Shown here piece after piece: positions 56,601-59,233 of a DNA stretch of 64,000 bases (positions are counted from its first letter, which is position 1; each line of letters begins with the position of its first letter). The stretch lies in contig OX411543.1 in NCBI GenBank assembly GCA_948146395.1, forward strand, positions 36,723,058 to 36,787,057. The letters run 5' to 3'. The notes below the pieces were generated by a model. The model made no database searches. It was given only the letters and a program-made list of their open reading frames with translations, and had not been told where the DNA came from. The translations under genes were made by a program, and so were the position numbers. The DNA is from Fragum whitleyi (Eukaryota; Mollusca; Bivalvia; Cardiida; Cardiidae).

Positions 56601-56797
56601 CAGGTAGTCAGGCCGGCCATTCGGACAGACAGAGCAGTCGTGACCAATCTGAAAGAGGTGGTAGAATGAATCACCAACGAAACAATCAAAGAATACATTT
56701 CAGCGATAACCACGTGGATTTCGAGAGAAACCAGTACAGACCAAACAGGAATAACTTCAGAGATCCTAGAGAGAAAAGTAGATACCACAGAAGATAG
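14527..56797 (+). CDS. CS1: Myosin-motor chitin synthase, 30 coding exons (whole gene span)
   Basis: The product is a predicted 2384-residue transmembrane chitin synthase that transfers GlcNAc from UDP-GlcNAc to growing chitin at the plasma membrane, fused to an N-terminal myosin head. Seen in the joined exons: myosin motor about 1-706 (P-loop 102-109, switch I 152-160, switch II 389-394, HFAGEV 511-516), a charged linker about 707-825, about ten membrane spans 833-1360 with a 200-residue loop at about 1075-1273, the GT2 catalytic core about 1430-1790 (CATMWHE 1434-1440, TLDGD 1622-1626, EDRW 1728-1731, QRRRW 1765-1769), five spans about 1797-1940 followed by WGTREG 1948-1953, two spans about 2091-2148, and a charged tail to 2384. 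All 29 introns are GT-AG, the phases agree, and the total is 7155 nt. This architecture is known from mollusc shell-forming chitin synthases. The symbol follows that usage; paralogue identity is not proven. Start: first ATG of the only exon matching a motor N-terminus. Confidence 0.93.
14699..14982. mobile_element. Family H element after exon 1
   Basis: About 284 bp, ATAGGCGTATCTAGGACTTT to GGGAGCTACGCCC, with the hairpin AACTACAGCTTAAATAAGCTG. It matches the inverted copy at 61612-61895 along its whole length. Confidence 0.75.
14985..15215 (+). mobile_element. SINE-2, truncated plus-strand copy
   Basis: Begins in the B box region (CCGGATTCGATTCCCAACGG) and continues through TTGGTTAATAATCGTGAACC and GTTAGGTGCTATAGCCGCCG to an AAACCTCATTC end. 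It joins the end of a family H element. Confidence 0.7.
15719..15770. repeat. Perfect hairpin in intron 1
   Basis: AAATCCTCGTAACTTCAGCT / AGCTGAAGTTACGAGGATTT with an AAAC-type loop. The arm sequence is related to the family H hairpin; 60507-60545 is another relative. Confidence 0.9.
16380..16445 (+). mobile_element. tRNA-like remnant (Asn-type loop)
   Basis: CTAGCTCATTCGGTATCGCG then GGGCTGTTAATCT and GAGTTCCACTCC resemble A box, a GTT anticodon loop and a damaged B box. Probably the head of a decayed SINE. Confidence 0.4.
16484..16541. repeat. Inverted repeat, GCGCGAAAGAGTTGTAACTC type
   Basis: GGCTCAGCGCGAAAGAGTTG / AACCGTTTCGCGCTGAGCC folding around ATATGTTTATAGGGAGT. Confidence 0.8.
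17238..17347 (-). mobile_element. Family A half element
   Basis: Only the half from CTTCCCTACTGAATAG to AACAGGAAAGGGTTAA remains; the hairpin and far end are missing. Confidence 0.75.
18555..18735. mobile_element. Family F fragment in intron 1
   Basis: CATTCCGCTCGATCGAAACC then AATCCACTCACTCAAATCAC resembles the interior of family F; a second weak piece lies at 19104-19190. Confidence 0.45.
18890..18990. repeat. Dispersed hairpin CTTAGTGTATT type
   Basis: TGCTTAGTGTATTGTATGAA followed by GATAATTGTCTCGGCAAAGC/CCTCGACAATTATTAATTCT. A second member is at 58660-58770 with TTGTCGAGGCTCTGCCGAC. Confidence 0.6.
19243..19415 (-). mobile_element. SINE-1, internally deleted minus-strand copy
   Basis: Reverse complement of the SINE-1 tail (CCGTTTATTTGTCGTCGCTA) directly joined to a tRNA-like head with TCGAACC and GAGCTAATCAGGCTG. 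The central domain is missing. Confidence 0.7.
19427..19670 (-). mobile_element. SINE-1, second minus-strand copy
   Basis: Carries the tail, the GCTCGGTGTAAAGCACTGTC body and the GGGAATCGAACC B box of SINE-1. The far end of the tRNA head is lost. It lies head-to-tail with the previous copy, 11 bp apart. Confidence 0.7.
20026..20390. mobile_element. Family F element upstream of exon 2
   Basis: CATTCATTCATTCCAAACAC, internal hairpin GCTAATTTTGTTCATACTAA/ACAAAATTTACGATA, and right end ATTTCATGATATTGTTAACTG. It ends 46 bp before exon 2. Confidence 0.75.
20436..20501 (+). CDS. CS1: Chitin synthase exon 2: motor [14 protein letters not shown] strand
   Basis: 22 codons (residues 39-60), acceptor ttccag, donor AAG|gtagga. 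[20 protein letters not shown] matches the conserved strand present near the N-terminus of nearly all myosin heads. Confidence 0.93.
20549..20671. mobile_element. Family D element 48 bp after exon 2
   Basis: CCCCGCGTGCAGAATGAAAG to GCATCTTGAAC with the core CCCGCTTTGCAATTAAGTTC. Confidence 0.65.
21272..21499 (+). CDS. CS1: Chitin synthase exon 3: myosin P-loop
   Basis: 76 codons (residues 61-136), acceptor ttctag, donor GGG|gtgagt. It carries the ATP-binding P-loop GISGAGKT at 102-109 followed by ES, with K108 and T109 intact. The usual second residue Glu (GESGAGKT) is Ile here. [14 protein letters not shown] is the helix and strand ahead of the P-loop. Confidence 0.95.
21511..21949. mobile_element. 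Family F element next to exon 3 donor
   Basis: Left end ATACAGCTATGAACATCCTA starts 12 bp after exon 3. Internal hairpin TCGTTCAAAATTGGACGAAAT; right end TTTTCACGATGTTAATTACT. Confidence 0.75.
22676..22772. mobile_element. Family F right-end fragment
   Basis: AAAGAGTG-type body (GGAATGAACGAATTGAGCGC) and the end TTTCACGATGTTACTAACTG, directly before a family A insertion. Confidence 0.65.
22790..23017 (-). mobile_element. Family A foldback transposon in intron 3
   Basis: A complete copy with TTAA on both sides (22790-22793 and 23014-23017), the CAATTTCTTC hairpin and CCC/GGG inner ends. Confidence 0.88.
23330..23495. mobile_element. Family C right-part fragment in intron 3
   Basis: TTTTCTGAATCTAGAATGAC to CACGTCGGTTCACATATAC matches the right half of the intact copies, diverged. 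Confidence 0.6.
23714..23828 (+). CDS. CS1: Chitin synthase exon 4: myosin switch I
   Basis: Residues 137-174 plus one base. [20 protein letters not shown] then FGK covers the pre-switch helix and the intact switch I (N152, S155, S156, R157). Acceptor ttttcag, donor GAAG|gtaggt, phase 1. Confidence 0.95.
23893..24152. mobile_element. Family I element in intron 4
   Basis: TGTGCGCAGATCAAAGACTA, paired CTGTGCACCCGCACAGCCTG and AAATGTCACGCACAGGCTC. Similar blocks lie at 59891-60136 and 60193-60435. Confidence 0.6.
24519..24672 (+). CDS. CS1: Chitin synthase exon 5: motor, ERNYHIFY helix
   Basis: Residues 175-225 plus two bases. It contains the signature YMLEKSRV and [14 protein letters not shown] segments of the upper 50-kDa region. 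Acceptor tttcag, donor TCTAG|gtaaga; the split Arg codon is completed by exon 6. Confidence 0.93.
25171..25291. mobile_element. Family D element in intron 5
   Basis: TGCCCTGTGTTCAGGCTGAA to GTCATCCTGAACGCAGGC. The hairpin core GCAAATGCAGGTGCAAAGC has diverged. Confidence 0.72.
25929..26140. mobile_element. Family F left-end fragment in intron 5
   Basis: ACAGTTAAGAACATCGTGTA followed by GGTGAATGATATTGAAATAA; the right end is not clear. Related material lies at 28575-28730. Confidence 0.55.
28918..29008 (+). CDS. CS1: Chitin synthase exon 6: motor upper 50-kDa region
   Basis: Encodes residues 226-256 ([20 protein letters not shown] and [10 protein letters not shown]). This corresponds to the DD..F....AM..LGF region of myosins. 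Acceptor ccctttcag, donor CAG|gttcgt, phase 0 at its end. Confidence 0.88.
29459..29612. mobile_element. Short family F element in intron 6
   Basis: ACAATTAATAATTGACAAGG to TTTCAAGATGTTGCTGACTG, internally deleted and carrying a G10-type run. Confidence 0.6.
29655..29870 (-). mobile_element. SINE-2 copy in intron 6
   Basis: Minus-strand copy with GGAGCACCTAACAATGGATT and GGTCCACGATTATCAACCCA. The tRNA head survives as GGGAATCGAACCAGGGCC. Confidence 0.75.
30547..30707. mobile_element. Family C left-part fragment
   Basis: AAAGGGACCATCTGGGAACT to GATGCAAAAGGTTTCAACC, truncated by an abutting family B element at 30711. Confidence 0.65.
30711..30875. mobile_element. Family B palindromic transposon in intron 6
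   Basis: 165-bp near-palindrome. It starts TTAAGGCAGTGG, has the centre CCTAATGATTTTCATTAGG, and ends CCACTACCTTAA. Confidence 0.85.
31155..31194. mobile_element. Family B right-end fragment
   Basis: Only the last 40 bp remain (AAATGTTGCGGAACTGTTAC and CCACTACCTTAA), 36 bp before exon 7. Confidence 0.75.
31231..31357 (+). CDS. CS1: Chitin synthase exon 7: motor helix with membrane-like AAILVV
   Basis: Residues 257-298 plus one base ([20 protein letters not shown], then an acidic EEE run). It matches the I..ILAAILHLGN region of myosin heads. Acceptor accttcag, donor ATTG|gtaggt. A family D palindrome begins 14 bp after the exon end. Confidence 0.9.
31371..31500. mobile_element. Family D palindrome next to exon 7 donor
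   Basis: Begins TGCAGGGCGTTCAGGATGAC 14 bp after exon 7. Core CCCGCTTTGCGCGCAAGCGC pairs with GCGTGCAAAGCAGGG; ends GTCATTCTGAGCACAAGG. Confidence 0.8.
31526..32378 (-). pseudogene. Decayed Tc1-like DNA transposon in intron 7
   Basis: About 853 bp with 26-bp terminal inverted repeats beginning TATACTCTTCAAAAAAAGTT; the right copy at 32353-32378 is exact over that part. On the minus strand around 32060-31845, a frame with internal stops shows AG...AVANDF.VSGQTI..L and DDNVRPGRR, the pattern of the Tc1-type transposase N-terminal helix-turn-helix and linker. The DDE catalytic region is not recognisable and the element is about half the usual length, so it is an inactive remnant. TA at the borders fits the family's target site. 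Confidence 0.6.
33002..33030. repeat. (GTT)n microsatellite in intron 7
   Basis: About eight GTT repeats followed by GCTGGTGCTGGTGACGTTG, 47 bp before exon 8. Confidence 0.85.
33077..33154 (+). CDS. CS1: Chitin synthase exon 8: motor
   Basis: Residues 299-324 plus one base; [20 protein letters not shown] aligns with the VAxLLGVxxxxLxxALT segment. Acceptor gtttcag, donor GGAG|gtaagt, phase 1. Confidence 0.9.
33172..33345 (+). mobile_element. Diverged family A copy in intron 8
   Basis: TTTAATCCTTTCCCGTGTTC, AAAGTTTGCGGACGACAATG and a GAAATTGCTTG/AAGAAATTTCTTCTTT hairpin remain recognisable; one end is lost. Confidence 0.6.
33575..33716 (+). CDS. CS1: Chitin synthase exon 9: motor, [12 protein letters not shown] helix
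   Basis: Residues 325-371 plus two bases. [20 protein letters not shown] followed by RQIN is the classical helix preceding switch II. Acceptor atttccag, donor AGAAA|gtaagc. Confidence 0.94.
33983..34437. mobile_element. Family G transposon in intron 9
   Basis: Left end ATTCGCAACACCACTCGGTC, right end ATGGCCGAGTGATGTTCCGA then AT. Central hairpin TTTTTGAGAATGATTCGTCA at about 34230-34265. Confidence 0.8.
34686..34950 (+). CDS. CS1: Chitin synthase exon 10: switch II and relay helix
   Basis: Residues 372-460. Switch II is DIAGFE at 389-394, followed by [19 protein letters not shown], the relay helix. The acceptor ttttcaag at 34685 keeps the Lys codon; the next AG at 34687-34688 would break frame. 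Donor AAG|gtatat, phase 0. Confidence 0.95.
35023..35284. mobile_element. Family C transposon in intron 10
   Basis: Ends TGTGACCCGTCACGCGAAAA and CGCGTGGCGGGTCACA, with an internal GACCCTAGTCATACTGCGCG hairpin arm. It begins 72 bp after exon 10. Confidence 0.85.
35598..35762 (+). CDS. CS1: Chitin synthase exon 11: motor lower 50-kDa region
   Basis: 55 codons (461-515), ending with FRIKHFAGE, the start of the HFAGxVxY motif completed by exon 12. Acceptor tttcag, donor GAG|gtttgt. A family B foldback starts 16 bp after the exon end. Confidence 0.94.
35778..35935. mobile_element. Family B palindrome next to exon 11 donor
   Basis: Starts TTAAGGTAGTGGATCCG 16 bp after exon 11 ends and folds around CCTAATGAAATCATAAGG. 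The right end has decayed to CCACAACCTCAA. Confidence 0.82.
36299..36399 (+). CDS. CS1: Chitin synthase exon 12: motor, [10 protein letters not shown]
   Basis: Residues 516-548 plus two bases. [20 protein letters not shown] matches the V.Y...GFL.KN.D.L myosin signature. Acceptor cttcaacag, donor CCTAG|gtaaga. Confidence 0.95.
36882..37126. mobile_element. Family C transposon in intron 12
   Basis: Ends TGTGACCCGTTACGCGAAAA and CGTGTGACGGGTCACA. The internal CAGACTGCGCGGATTGTGCA hairpin is present. Confidence 0.85.
37185..37497 (+). repeat. AT-rich minisatellite abutting exon 13
   Basis: About six imperfect units of roughly 40-50 bp with the shared strings TATGTTTTAGATTGAATC and CATAATTCAAATAATCTTTA. 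The last unit ends TCTATATTTTACAG and serves as the splice acceptor of exon 13. Earlier units carry TTTTAG at the equivalent place. Confidence 0.75.
37498..37554 (+). CDS. CS1: Chitin synthase exon 13: motor, actin-facing loop 2 region
   Basis: Small 57-nt exon (residues 549-567 plus two bases), Ser/Arg/Lys-rich, in the place of the variable loop 2. The acceptor ttttacag is the last unit of an AT-rich minisatellite whose other units carry similar TTTTAG strings. Donor ACAA|gtaagt. Supported mainly by phase and borders. Confidence 0.8.
37588..37860 (-). mobile_element. SINE-2 copy in intron 13
   Basis: Near full-length minus-strand copy with GGATCGAACCCGTGC and CCGGCGCGCTACTATACAGC at the tRNA end. 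It starts about 34 bp after the exon 13 donor. Confidence 0.8.
37931..38062. mobile_element. Family D palindrome in intron 13
   Basis: CCCTGCGTTCAGAATGACGA to CTTCCTGAACGCAGGGC, a near-perfect foldback with core GCTTTGCACGTGCGCTTGTG. Confidence 0.85.
38315..38444. mobile_element. Second family D palindrome in intron 13
   Basis: CTGCCATGCGTTCAGGCTGA to TCATCCTGAACGCG. The core GCACGCAAGTGCACGTGCAA includes CACGTG. Confidence 0.84.
38957..39014 (+). CDS. CS1: Chitin synthase exon 14: motor, after loop 2
   Basis: 58 nt, residues 568-587 ([19 protein letters not shown]). It is a basic segment ahead of the conserved SLxxLxxxL helix in exon 15. Acceptor tttttcaag, donor CAG|gtattg, phase 0. Confidence 0.82.
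39551..39606 (+). CDS. CS1: Chitin synthase exon 15: motor [18 protein letters not shown]
   Basis: 56 nt, residues 588-605 plus two bases. It matches the S...L...L..T.PHFIRCIKPN region, with LFVRCIKSN formed across the junction with exon 16. Acceptor ttttccag, donor GTAAG|gtaatc. Confidence 0.92.
39909..39990. repeat. Palindrome in intron 15
   Basis: Arms CATCTTCGCAAACCAAGGGT and ACCCTTGGCTTGCGAAGATG surround CTTCGTTCC/GGAACGTAG; about 40 bp per arm with few mismatches. Confidence 0.88.
40062..40275 (+). mobile_element. SINE-3, tRNA-derived SINE in intron 15
   Basis: The tRNA-like head has A box TGGTCTAGAGGTAGAGCGTC and B box GAGTTCGATTCCCGG. The body carries GGGATAAATCTAAGTTGTAA, AACTTGTCTCCCAATTG and GGTTTAAACCAACC. 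It is a different family from SINE-1 and SINE-2. It looks tRNA-derived rather than a functional tRNA gene because the acceptor ends do not pair. Confidence 0.65.
40483..40632 (+). CDS. CS1: Chitin synthase exon 16: SH1-helix region
   Basis: Residues 606-655 plus two bases. CIKSNKGQ then [20 protein letters not shown] and [14 protein letters not shown] closely follow the RCIKPN...QLR..GVLE..RIR..G and P..F..F..RF myosin pattern. Acceptor ttttctag, donor AAAAA|gtaaga. Confidence 0.96.
41227..41335 (+). CDS. CS1: Chitin synthase exon 17: motor converter region
   Basis: Residues 656-692 ([20 protein letters not shown], then [15 protein letters not shown]). The acidic-basic helix followed by Y..G..L is the converter that precedes V[FY]LK. 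Acceptor attttag, donor CTG|gtacgt. Confidence 0.92.
41370..41467. mobile_element. Family B decayed copy in intron 17
   Basis: Recognisable from GTGTCCTAATGAGTCAATAG through TTGCAGAACTGTTACGG; the left third is missing. Confidence 0.6.
41533..41645. mobile_element. Family D decayed copy in intron 17
   Basis: CTGCGTTCATGTGAACATTT to CATCCTAAACACAGGC; the core survives as GATGCAAAGCGGGGTAAC. Confidence 0.55.
41989..42030 (+). CDS. CS1: Chitin synthase exon 18: converter end, VFLK micro-exon
   Basis: 42-nt exon (residues 693-706, [14 protein letters not shown]). It gives the GxxxVFLK end of the motor, then the helix where IQ motifs usually begin; no IQ consensus is present. Acceptor ctttcag, donor ATT|gtacgt, phase 0 at both ends. 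Confidence 0.88.
42449..42693 (+). CDS. CS1: Chitin synthase exon 19: charged helix and Ser/Asn-rich linker
   Basis: Residues 707-787 plus two bases. The first about 30 residues ([20 protein letters not shown] and [12 protein letters not shown]) alternate acidic and basic residues like a single alpha-helix lever. The rest is low-complexity Ser/Thr/Asn. It replaces the IQ neck of ordinary myosins. Acceptor aaatag has a weak pyrimidine tract; donor CGAA|gtatgc is also weak. Confidence 0.85.
42785..43131. mobile_element. Family F element in intron 19
   Basis: TCGTTCACTCCAAACACTCA, hairpin GCTAATTTTGTTCATCTCGAACAAAATTAGC (43011-43041), and right end TTTCATGGTGGTCTTAACTG. The left end has decayed. 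Confidence 0.65.
43832..43882 (+). CDS. CS1: Chitin synthase exon 20: acidic micro-exon
   Basis: 51 nt (17 codons, phase 2 at both ends) encoding an acidic [16 protein letters not shown] segment. Borders cttttaaag and CCTTT|gtaagt. Because the length is a multiple of three, it could be included or skipped without frame change. It begins with GGGAAGCAACTGA, a string also present early in exon 21. Confidence 0.72.
44168..44262. mobile_element. Family C hairpin fragment in intron 20
   Basis: CAACCAAAGGTCGCAAAGAC through GACTAGGGTCGACACTTTAT and the AAGTTCCTTTTTGCC end are recognisable. Confidence 0.55.
44469..44643 (+). CDS. CS1: Chitin synthase exon 21: first transmembrane segment
   Basis: Residues 805-863. 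An acidic stretch ([11 protein letters not shown]) is followed by the first hydrophobic helix, [20 protein letters not shown], at about 832-851. This matches the start of the chitin synthase membrane region in animal enzymes. Acceptor atacag, donor CAG|gtacat. Confidence 0.92.
44790..45168. mobile_element. Family F transposon, complete, in intron 21
   Basis: 379 bp with 21-bp terminal inverted repeats: CAGTTAACAACATCGTGAAA at the left, TTTCACGCTGTTGTTAACTG at the right (one mismatch). The body has GAATGATTTTAGAATGAAAT-type repeats and ACCTCCCTTTAA. It defines the ends of the family. Confidence 0.85.
45569..45703 (+). CDS. CS1: Chitin synthase exon 22: second transmembrane segment
   Basis: 45 codons (864-908). 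The hydrophobic stretch [20 protein letters not shown] is followed by a basic turn [14 protein letters not shown]. Acceptor ttttgtag, donor ATG|gtatgt, phase 0. Confidence 0.9.
45734..45898. mobile_element. Family B palindromic transposon in intron 22
   Basis: Full-length copy, TTAAGGTAGTGAAACC to GGTTCCACTACCTTAA, 31 bp after the exon 22 donor. The arms pair around CTTATGATTTTCATTAGG. Confidence 0.86.
45899..46635 (+). other. Distal intron 22, no feature seen
   Basis: About 740 bp of unique-looking A+T-rich sequence between a family B palindrome and exon 23. No repeat or ORF of note was recognised apart from the acceptor tract at its end. Confidence 0.6.
46636..48050 (+). CDS. CS1: Chitin synthase exon 23: multi-pass membrane block with cysteine/sequon-rich loop
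   Basis: The largest membrane exon, 1415 nt (residues 909-1379 plus two bases). It encodes about five helices, then a loop at about 1075-1273, then three more helices ending in [20 protein letters not shown]. The loop contains nine N-X-S/T sequons and eight cysteines arranged as two copies of C-x(14/16)-C-x10-C-x6-C (1141, 1156, 1167, 1174 and 1215, 1232, 1243, 1250). Glycosylation and disulfides imply an extracellular position. Acceptor tttttcag, donor GATAG|gtattt. Confidence 0.94.
48318..48539 (+). CDS. CS1: Chitin synthase exon 24: start of catalytic domain
   Basis: Residues 1380-1453 plus two bases. VCATMWHET at 1433-1441 is the CATMWHE motif that opens the GT2 catalytic domain of animal chitin synthases. 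It follows the basic [16 protein letters not shown] stretch. Acceptor attccag, donor TTTAG|gtatga. Confidence 0.95.
48680..49530. repeat. Tandem repeat element in intron 24
   Basis: Four imperfect units of about 165-180 bp sharing TTGGTTAAGTTTTTA, GCACATGCTTCTGTGACCAT and CAGCCTCTAGACAAAGATTC. They are preceded by GGGCTATTCCGGTCACCCGG and end in the hairpin GAGCTTCGCTGTCCTCCGAC/AGCTCTTG. The terminal hairpin and internal tandem array resemble non-autonomous Helitron-like elements of bivalves; that assignment is from memory and tentative. Confidence 0.6.
49740..49868. mobile_element. Family D palindrome in intron 24
   Basis: TGCCCTGTGTCCAGGATGAC to GTCACCCTGAACGCATG with the core CCCCGCTTTGCGCGTGCATC. 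Confidence 0.8.
50004..50083 (+). CDS. CS1: Chitin synthase exon 25: catalytic domain
   Basis: 80 nt, residues 1454-1480 plus one base ([20 protein letters not shown] and DSFTPE). It connects the CATMWHE region to the HIIFDDAFE segment, as in other animal chitin synthases. Acceptor gtcacag, donor GAGA|gtaagt. Confidence 0.88.
50620..50968. mobile_element. Family E transposon before exon 26
   Basis: TACAGTAAAACTTGTATTAA to CTTGAACAAGATTGACTGTA, with central hairpin AGAATCGTCTTATTGAGACG. It ends 32 bp before exon 26, so the branch point probably lies within it or in the short spacer. Confidence 0.75.
51001..51272 (+). CDS. CS1: Chitin synthase exon 26: catalytic domain, HIIFDDAF to RKRWSQ
   Basis: Residues 1481-1571. 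It has HIIFDDAFE, a central [20 protein letters not shown] and HRKRWSQ, which with exon 27 forms the WSQxMYxYYLLG motif. Acceptor tgctgtag, donor CAG|gtacat. A near-perfect 140-bp palindrome starts 19 bp downstream. Confidence 0.95.
51291..51430. repeat. Near-perfect 140-bp palindrome after exon 26
   Basis: Arms of about 70 bp meet at TATGAATTCATA (51356-51367). The outer ends are AATAATAATATTATATTTAT and its complement; mismatches are few. It starts 19 bp after exon 26. Confidence 0.9.
51512..51630. mobile_element. Family B copy with central deletion in intron 26
   Basis: Left arm AAAGGTAGTGGAACCGTAAT; the second half is shortened to CATTTCGGAACTATTACGGG. Confidence 0.75.
51825..52086. mobile_element. 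Family C transposon in intron 26
   Basis: Best preserved copy: TGTGACCCGTCACGCGAAAA to CGCGTGACGGGTCACA. It has a near-perfect internal palindrome GTCGACCCTAGTCAGTCTGC at about 51990-52032. Confidence 0.88.
52234..52362 (+). CDS. CS1: Chitin synthase exon 27: catalytic domain, MYLYYLLG
   Basis: 43 codons (1572-1614). [20 protein letters not shown] and a variable Ala/Ser/Lys stretch lead into the TLDGD strand. Acceptor ttttttcag, donor CAG|gtattt, phase 0. Confidence 0.93.
52832..52925. repeat. Inverted repeat in intron 27
   Basis: CATAAAATACAGAAATT, CTCGTCATCTTAAACAGATA and AAAACTCGGCG pair with CCTCGTTTTTATCTGTTTAT, AGATGACTCG and AATTCAGTATTTTATG. It lies next to two TGACGTCA octamers (52670-52700 region). 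Confidence 0.75.
53139..53274 (+). CDS. CS1: Chitin synthase exon 28: UDP-sugar binding TLDGD
   Basis: Residues 1615-1659 plus one base. It contains [18 protein letters not shown], with D1624 and D1626 as the GT2 metal/UDP-binding aspartates, then CGRIHPIGS. Acceptor tttttcag, donor TCAG|gtttgt. Confidence 0.96.
53832..53996. mobile_element. Family B palindromic transposon in intron 28
   Basis: 165 bp between TTAA at 53832 and TTAA at 53993-53996, with centre CCTAATGAAAATCACCAGG. It ends about 40 bp before exon 29. Confidence 0.86.
54039..54239 (+). CDS. CS1: Chitin synthase exon 29: catalytic core [20 protein letters not shown]
   Basis: Residues 1660-1726 plus one base. It contains [45 protein letters not shown] and [14 protein letters not shown], all diagnostic of metazoan chitin synthases. 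Acceptor tttacag, donor CAAG|gtaaaa. Confidence 0.97.
54822..56797 (+). CDS. CS1: Chitin synthase exon 30: EDRW, QRRRW, membrane cluster, WGTREG and tail
   Basis: The terminal coding exon, 1976 nt. EDRW (1728-1731) and QRRRW (1765-1769) are the acceptor and processivity motifs. About five helices (1797-1940) precede WGTREG at 1948-1953, then a cytoplasmic linker and two more helices (about 2091-2111 and 2128-2148). The tail from about 2160 has an acidic patch near 2224-2240 ([17 protein letters not shown]), a basic RRRRQS at 2272-2277 (basophilic kinase-type site) and an Arg/Asn/Gln-rich C-terminus. Acceptor tttatag; stop TAG at 56795-56797. Confidence 0.97.
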
Positions 56798-57740
56798 AGC
56801 TTAGTCTGGGTTGTCTCCACAACCGGATGGGAAATATAGAAGAGCCTTTAAAGGGAAGGCCTACAAGGAACCTTTAAGGCGAGGGCCCAAAAAGGGCCGC
56901 GCAGGTTCGGATGTTCTGAAGTGCCAAATCATAACAATGTCTTCCATTGTTATCTTTTCTTTTAGAGATTGTCTTCTTTTCTTGAAATAACTTTACGATA
57001 TGCCCGATCTTCGTAAAAAAACACATCTGAATTTCCAACGATTTAAAATGTTCATCTTGGAGTTAAAAAAAAACACATATAATTTCTGATAGTCGTGACG
57101 TATATTTAATGTGTGAGCTTTTGTAGCTTAATACTGATTTTAGAAAAATATGCTCTGCATCTTTAAAAGATATGCATGTTGCGATTTATTGTTGTAATAT
57201 GCGAATAAGAAAATCATTTAGTACAACTTCTTCAACAATTATTTATGGTTCATTTTGTTATGCAATTTACTAATATTCTTCATGTTTTCATACGCAAGGA
57301 TTTCAAAATGTAGAATGAACTAATTTCATCTAACCTTTTTTTTCATTTTCGATAATTCAACATTTAGGTATGATTGTTGTGTCTCTGAGCCATTTTATAA
57401 TGAAGGCCATTATTTTCATTTTTGGGGAATCGGGATAGTTCAAAGAAACAACGGCTCGGTGGAGGTATTAAATATTTTTAAAAAAAGTGTTCAAAATCCT
57501 TTTATCGGATTTCTTTTTGGATTTCAATCGGAGTAATTTTCACTGTTCTTCTGCGCAGTTGAATTTCGAATCAGCCTAACACCCGTGTGTCAAAAAACCA
57601 TTAATCAATCAGTAAAGTAGACTTTAATATTTTCTGAAGAACCAAATCCCACTAAGAGGGATTTGAATCAATAGAAAACCCGGAAGTAATACCCCTGAAA
57701 TTGTCCTTAAAATATTGCGCCAGTCGGCATTAGGAATTAA
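56798..57740 (+). other. 3' UTR region of chitin synthase (end not defined)
   Basis: A+T-rich sequence after the stop without a coding signal. ATTAAA at 57467-57472 is a candidate polyadenylation hexamer. The stretch ends at a family A transposon whose TTAA site is 57737-57740. The true cleavage site cannot be decided from sequence alone. Confidence 0.35.
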
Positions 57741-57966
57741 CCCTTTCCTGTTTTACAAAATTTTGGACCTGTCCAAATTCAAAGGTTTTGCAGACGAAAA
57801 TTTAAAGTGCATTTAATTTGAAAAAATAATTTATTCAGTAGGGTAGAAAATAGTGTGGAAAAAGAAGAAATTCCTTGCCAGAAGCAATTTCTTCTTTTTT
57901 CACAATGTTTTCTCAATCATAAATTACAGGCACGTAAAAAGCAGGGATTAAACAGCAGAGGGTTAA
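57737..57966 (+). mobile_element. Family A foldback transposon downstream of gene
   Basis: Complete copy, TTAA at 57737-57740 and 57963-57966, with inner ends CCCTTTCCTG and CAGAGGG and an intact hairpin. Confidence 0.88.
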
Positions 57967-59064
57967 TCGCTATTTGGCTCAAACAGCCTATCGGATGAAA
58001 AATAAAAAAAAAAATAACTGATGCAATTCAATTCATTGAGGTCAATTCATTTTTACTTCGGTTTTAAGAAAATGTGGGTCGGCTCTCCCGAAACCAAAAA
58101 ATAAAATAAATAAATGCCTCACTTATTAAAGGCAGTAAGCGATAAAATCGCCAGCCTTTTGCCTGGTAAACAAGCTTTAACGAAAATTTTTCTTAAAGAT
58201 TATTATTTATTTGTTTTCATTTTTGTATGTATTAAGTTCTTCATGTAGCGTTATCTCTGGGCAGTGACTCAATACAATGTATATTTAGGGTCCCGGCTCG
58301 GGGCTATCGAAATGTCTTATTTATAGTTTGAGTAAGATTTAGTTGCGATATGTTAGTCGATCTTTGGCCCATCGCTTTTTTTGCCCATCGTTGTTTTATG
58401 TGTGTTATGTAACTGAATTTCTTAATTTCAAAACGATATAAATCCGGTTTTAAATGTAAACAATACTCAATCTCGAAGGGTTAGCCAATGATTAATTGAA
58501 ATCATTTAAAAAAAAAATGTTATCAGAAGGGTCTTTAGATGAAATCTAATTCCATCATCATTTGCGTTTCCACTTTCGGTCTTTCGATATCAAAGACTAT
58601 TCAATATTGAAGAGTTTGTAAATGACAAAAAGGTGGTGCCATATATATATAGTACATACTTAGTGTATTATATGAAAAAAAATATCTAACCAGGTTGGGA
58701 GAATTGAAAATTGTCGAGGCTCTGCCGACCGAGTCACAACCGATTAGATATTTTTACAATCTTATGTGGAGGGTTAATATTGTAGAAGAATGATACATTG
58801 CTAGCTAAAAACAATTTCTCCTTTTTCATTTTTTTTTCTCAAGCTGGATTCAAAGGGCCCTACTTCTATGGCATGGAAAGGAAAGGTTACGGAGGTCGAA
58901 TTTCTTTATATAAATATATAAGTATCTTTCTACCTTACTTAAATTTCATCTCCAAGTTGAGATAAATGTCAGACGTCTGCTGGATTCAATCTTGTTTTAA
59001 TGATCGCGTTCATTATGGATTTCTATAGCTCGTTCTTTTTAGATTGTTAATTTTTAAGCTTTAT

Positions 59065-59233
59065 TTAACCCTTTCCTGTTTTACAAAATTTTGGACCTGT
59101 CCAAATTCAAAGGTTTTGCAGACGAAAATTAAAAGTGGATTTAATTTGAGAAATAACAATTCAGTAGGGTAGTTTTCTCAATCATAAAATCACAGGCAAC
59201 GTAAAAAGCAGGGTTTAAGCAGCAAAGGGTTAA
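59065..59233 (+). mobile_element. Family A copy with hairpin deleted
   Basis: Both TTAA ends are present (59065-59068, 59230-59233), but the central AAGAAATTGCTT palindrome is missing. The deletion joins CAGTAGGGTAG to TTTTCTCAATCAT. Confidence 0.85.
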
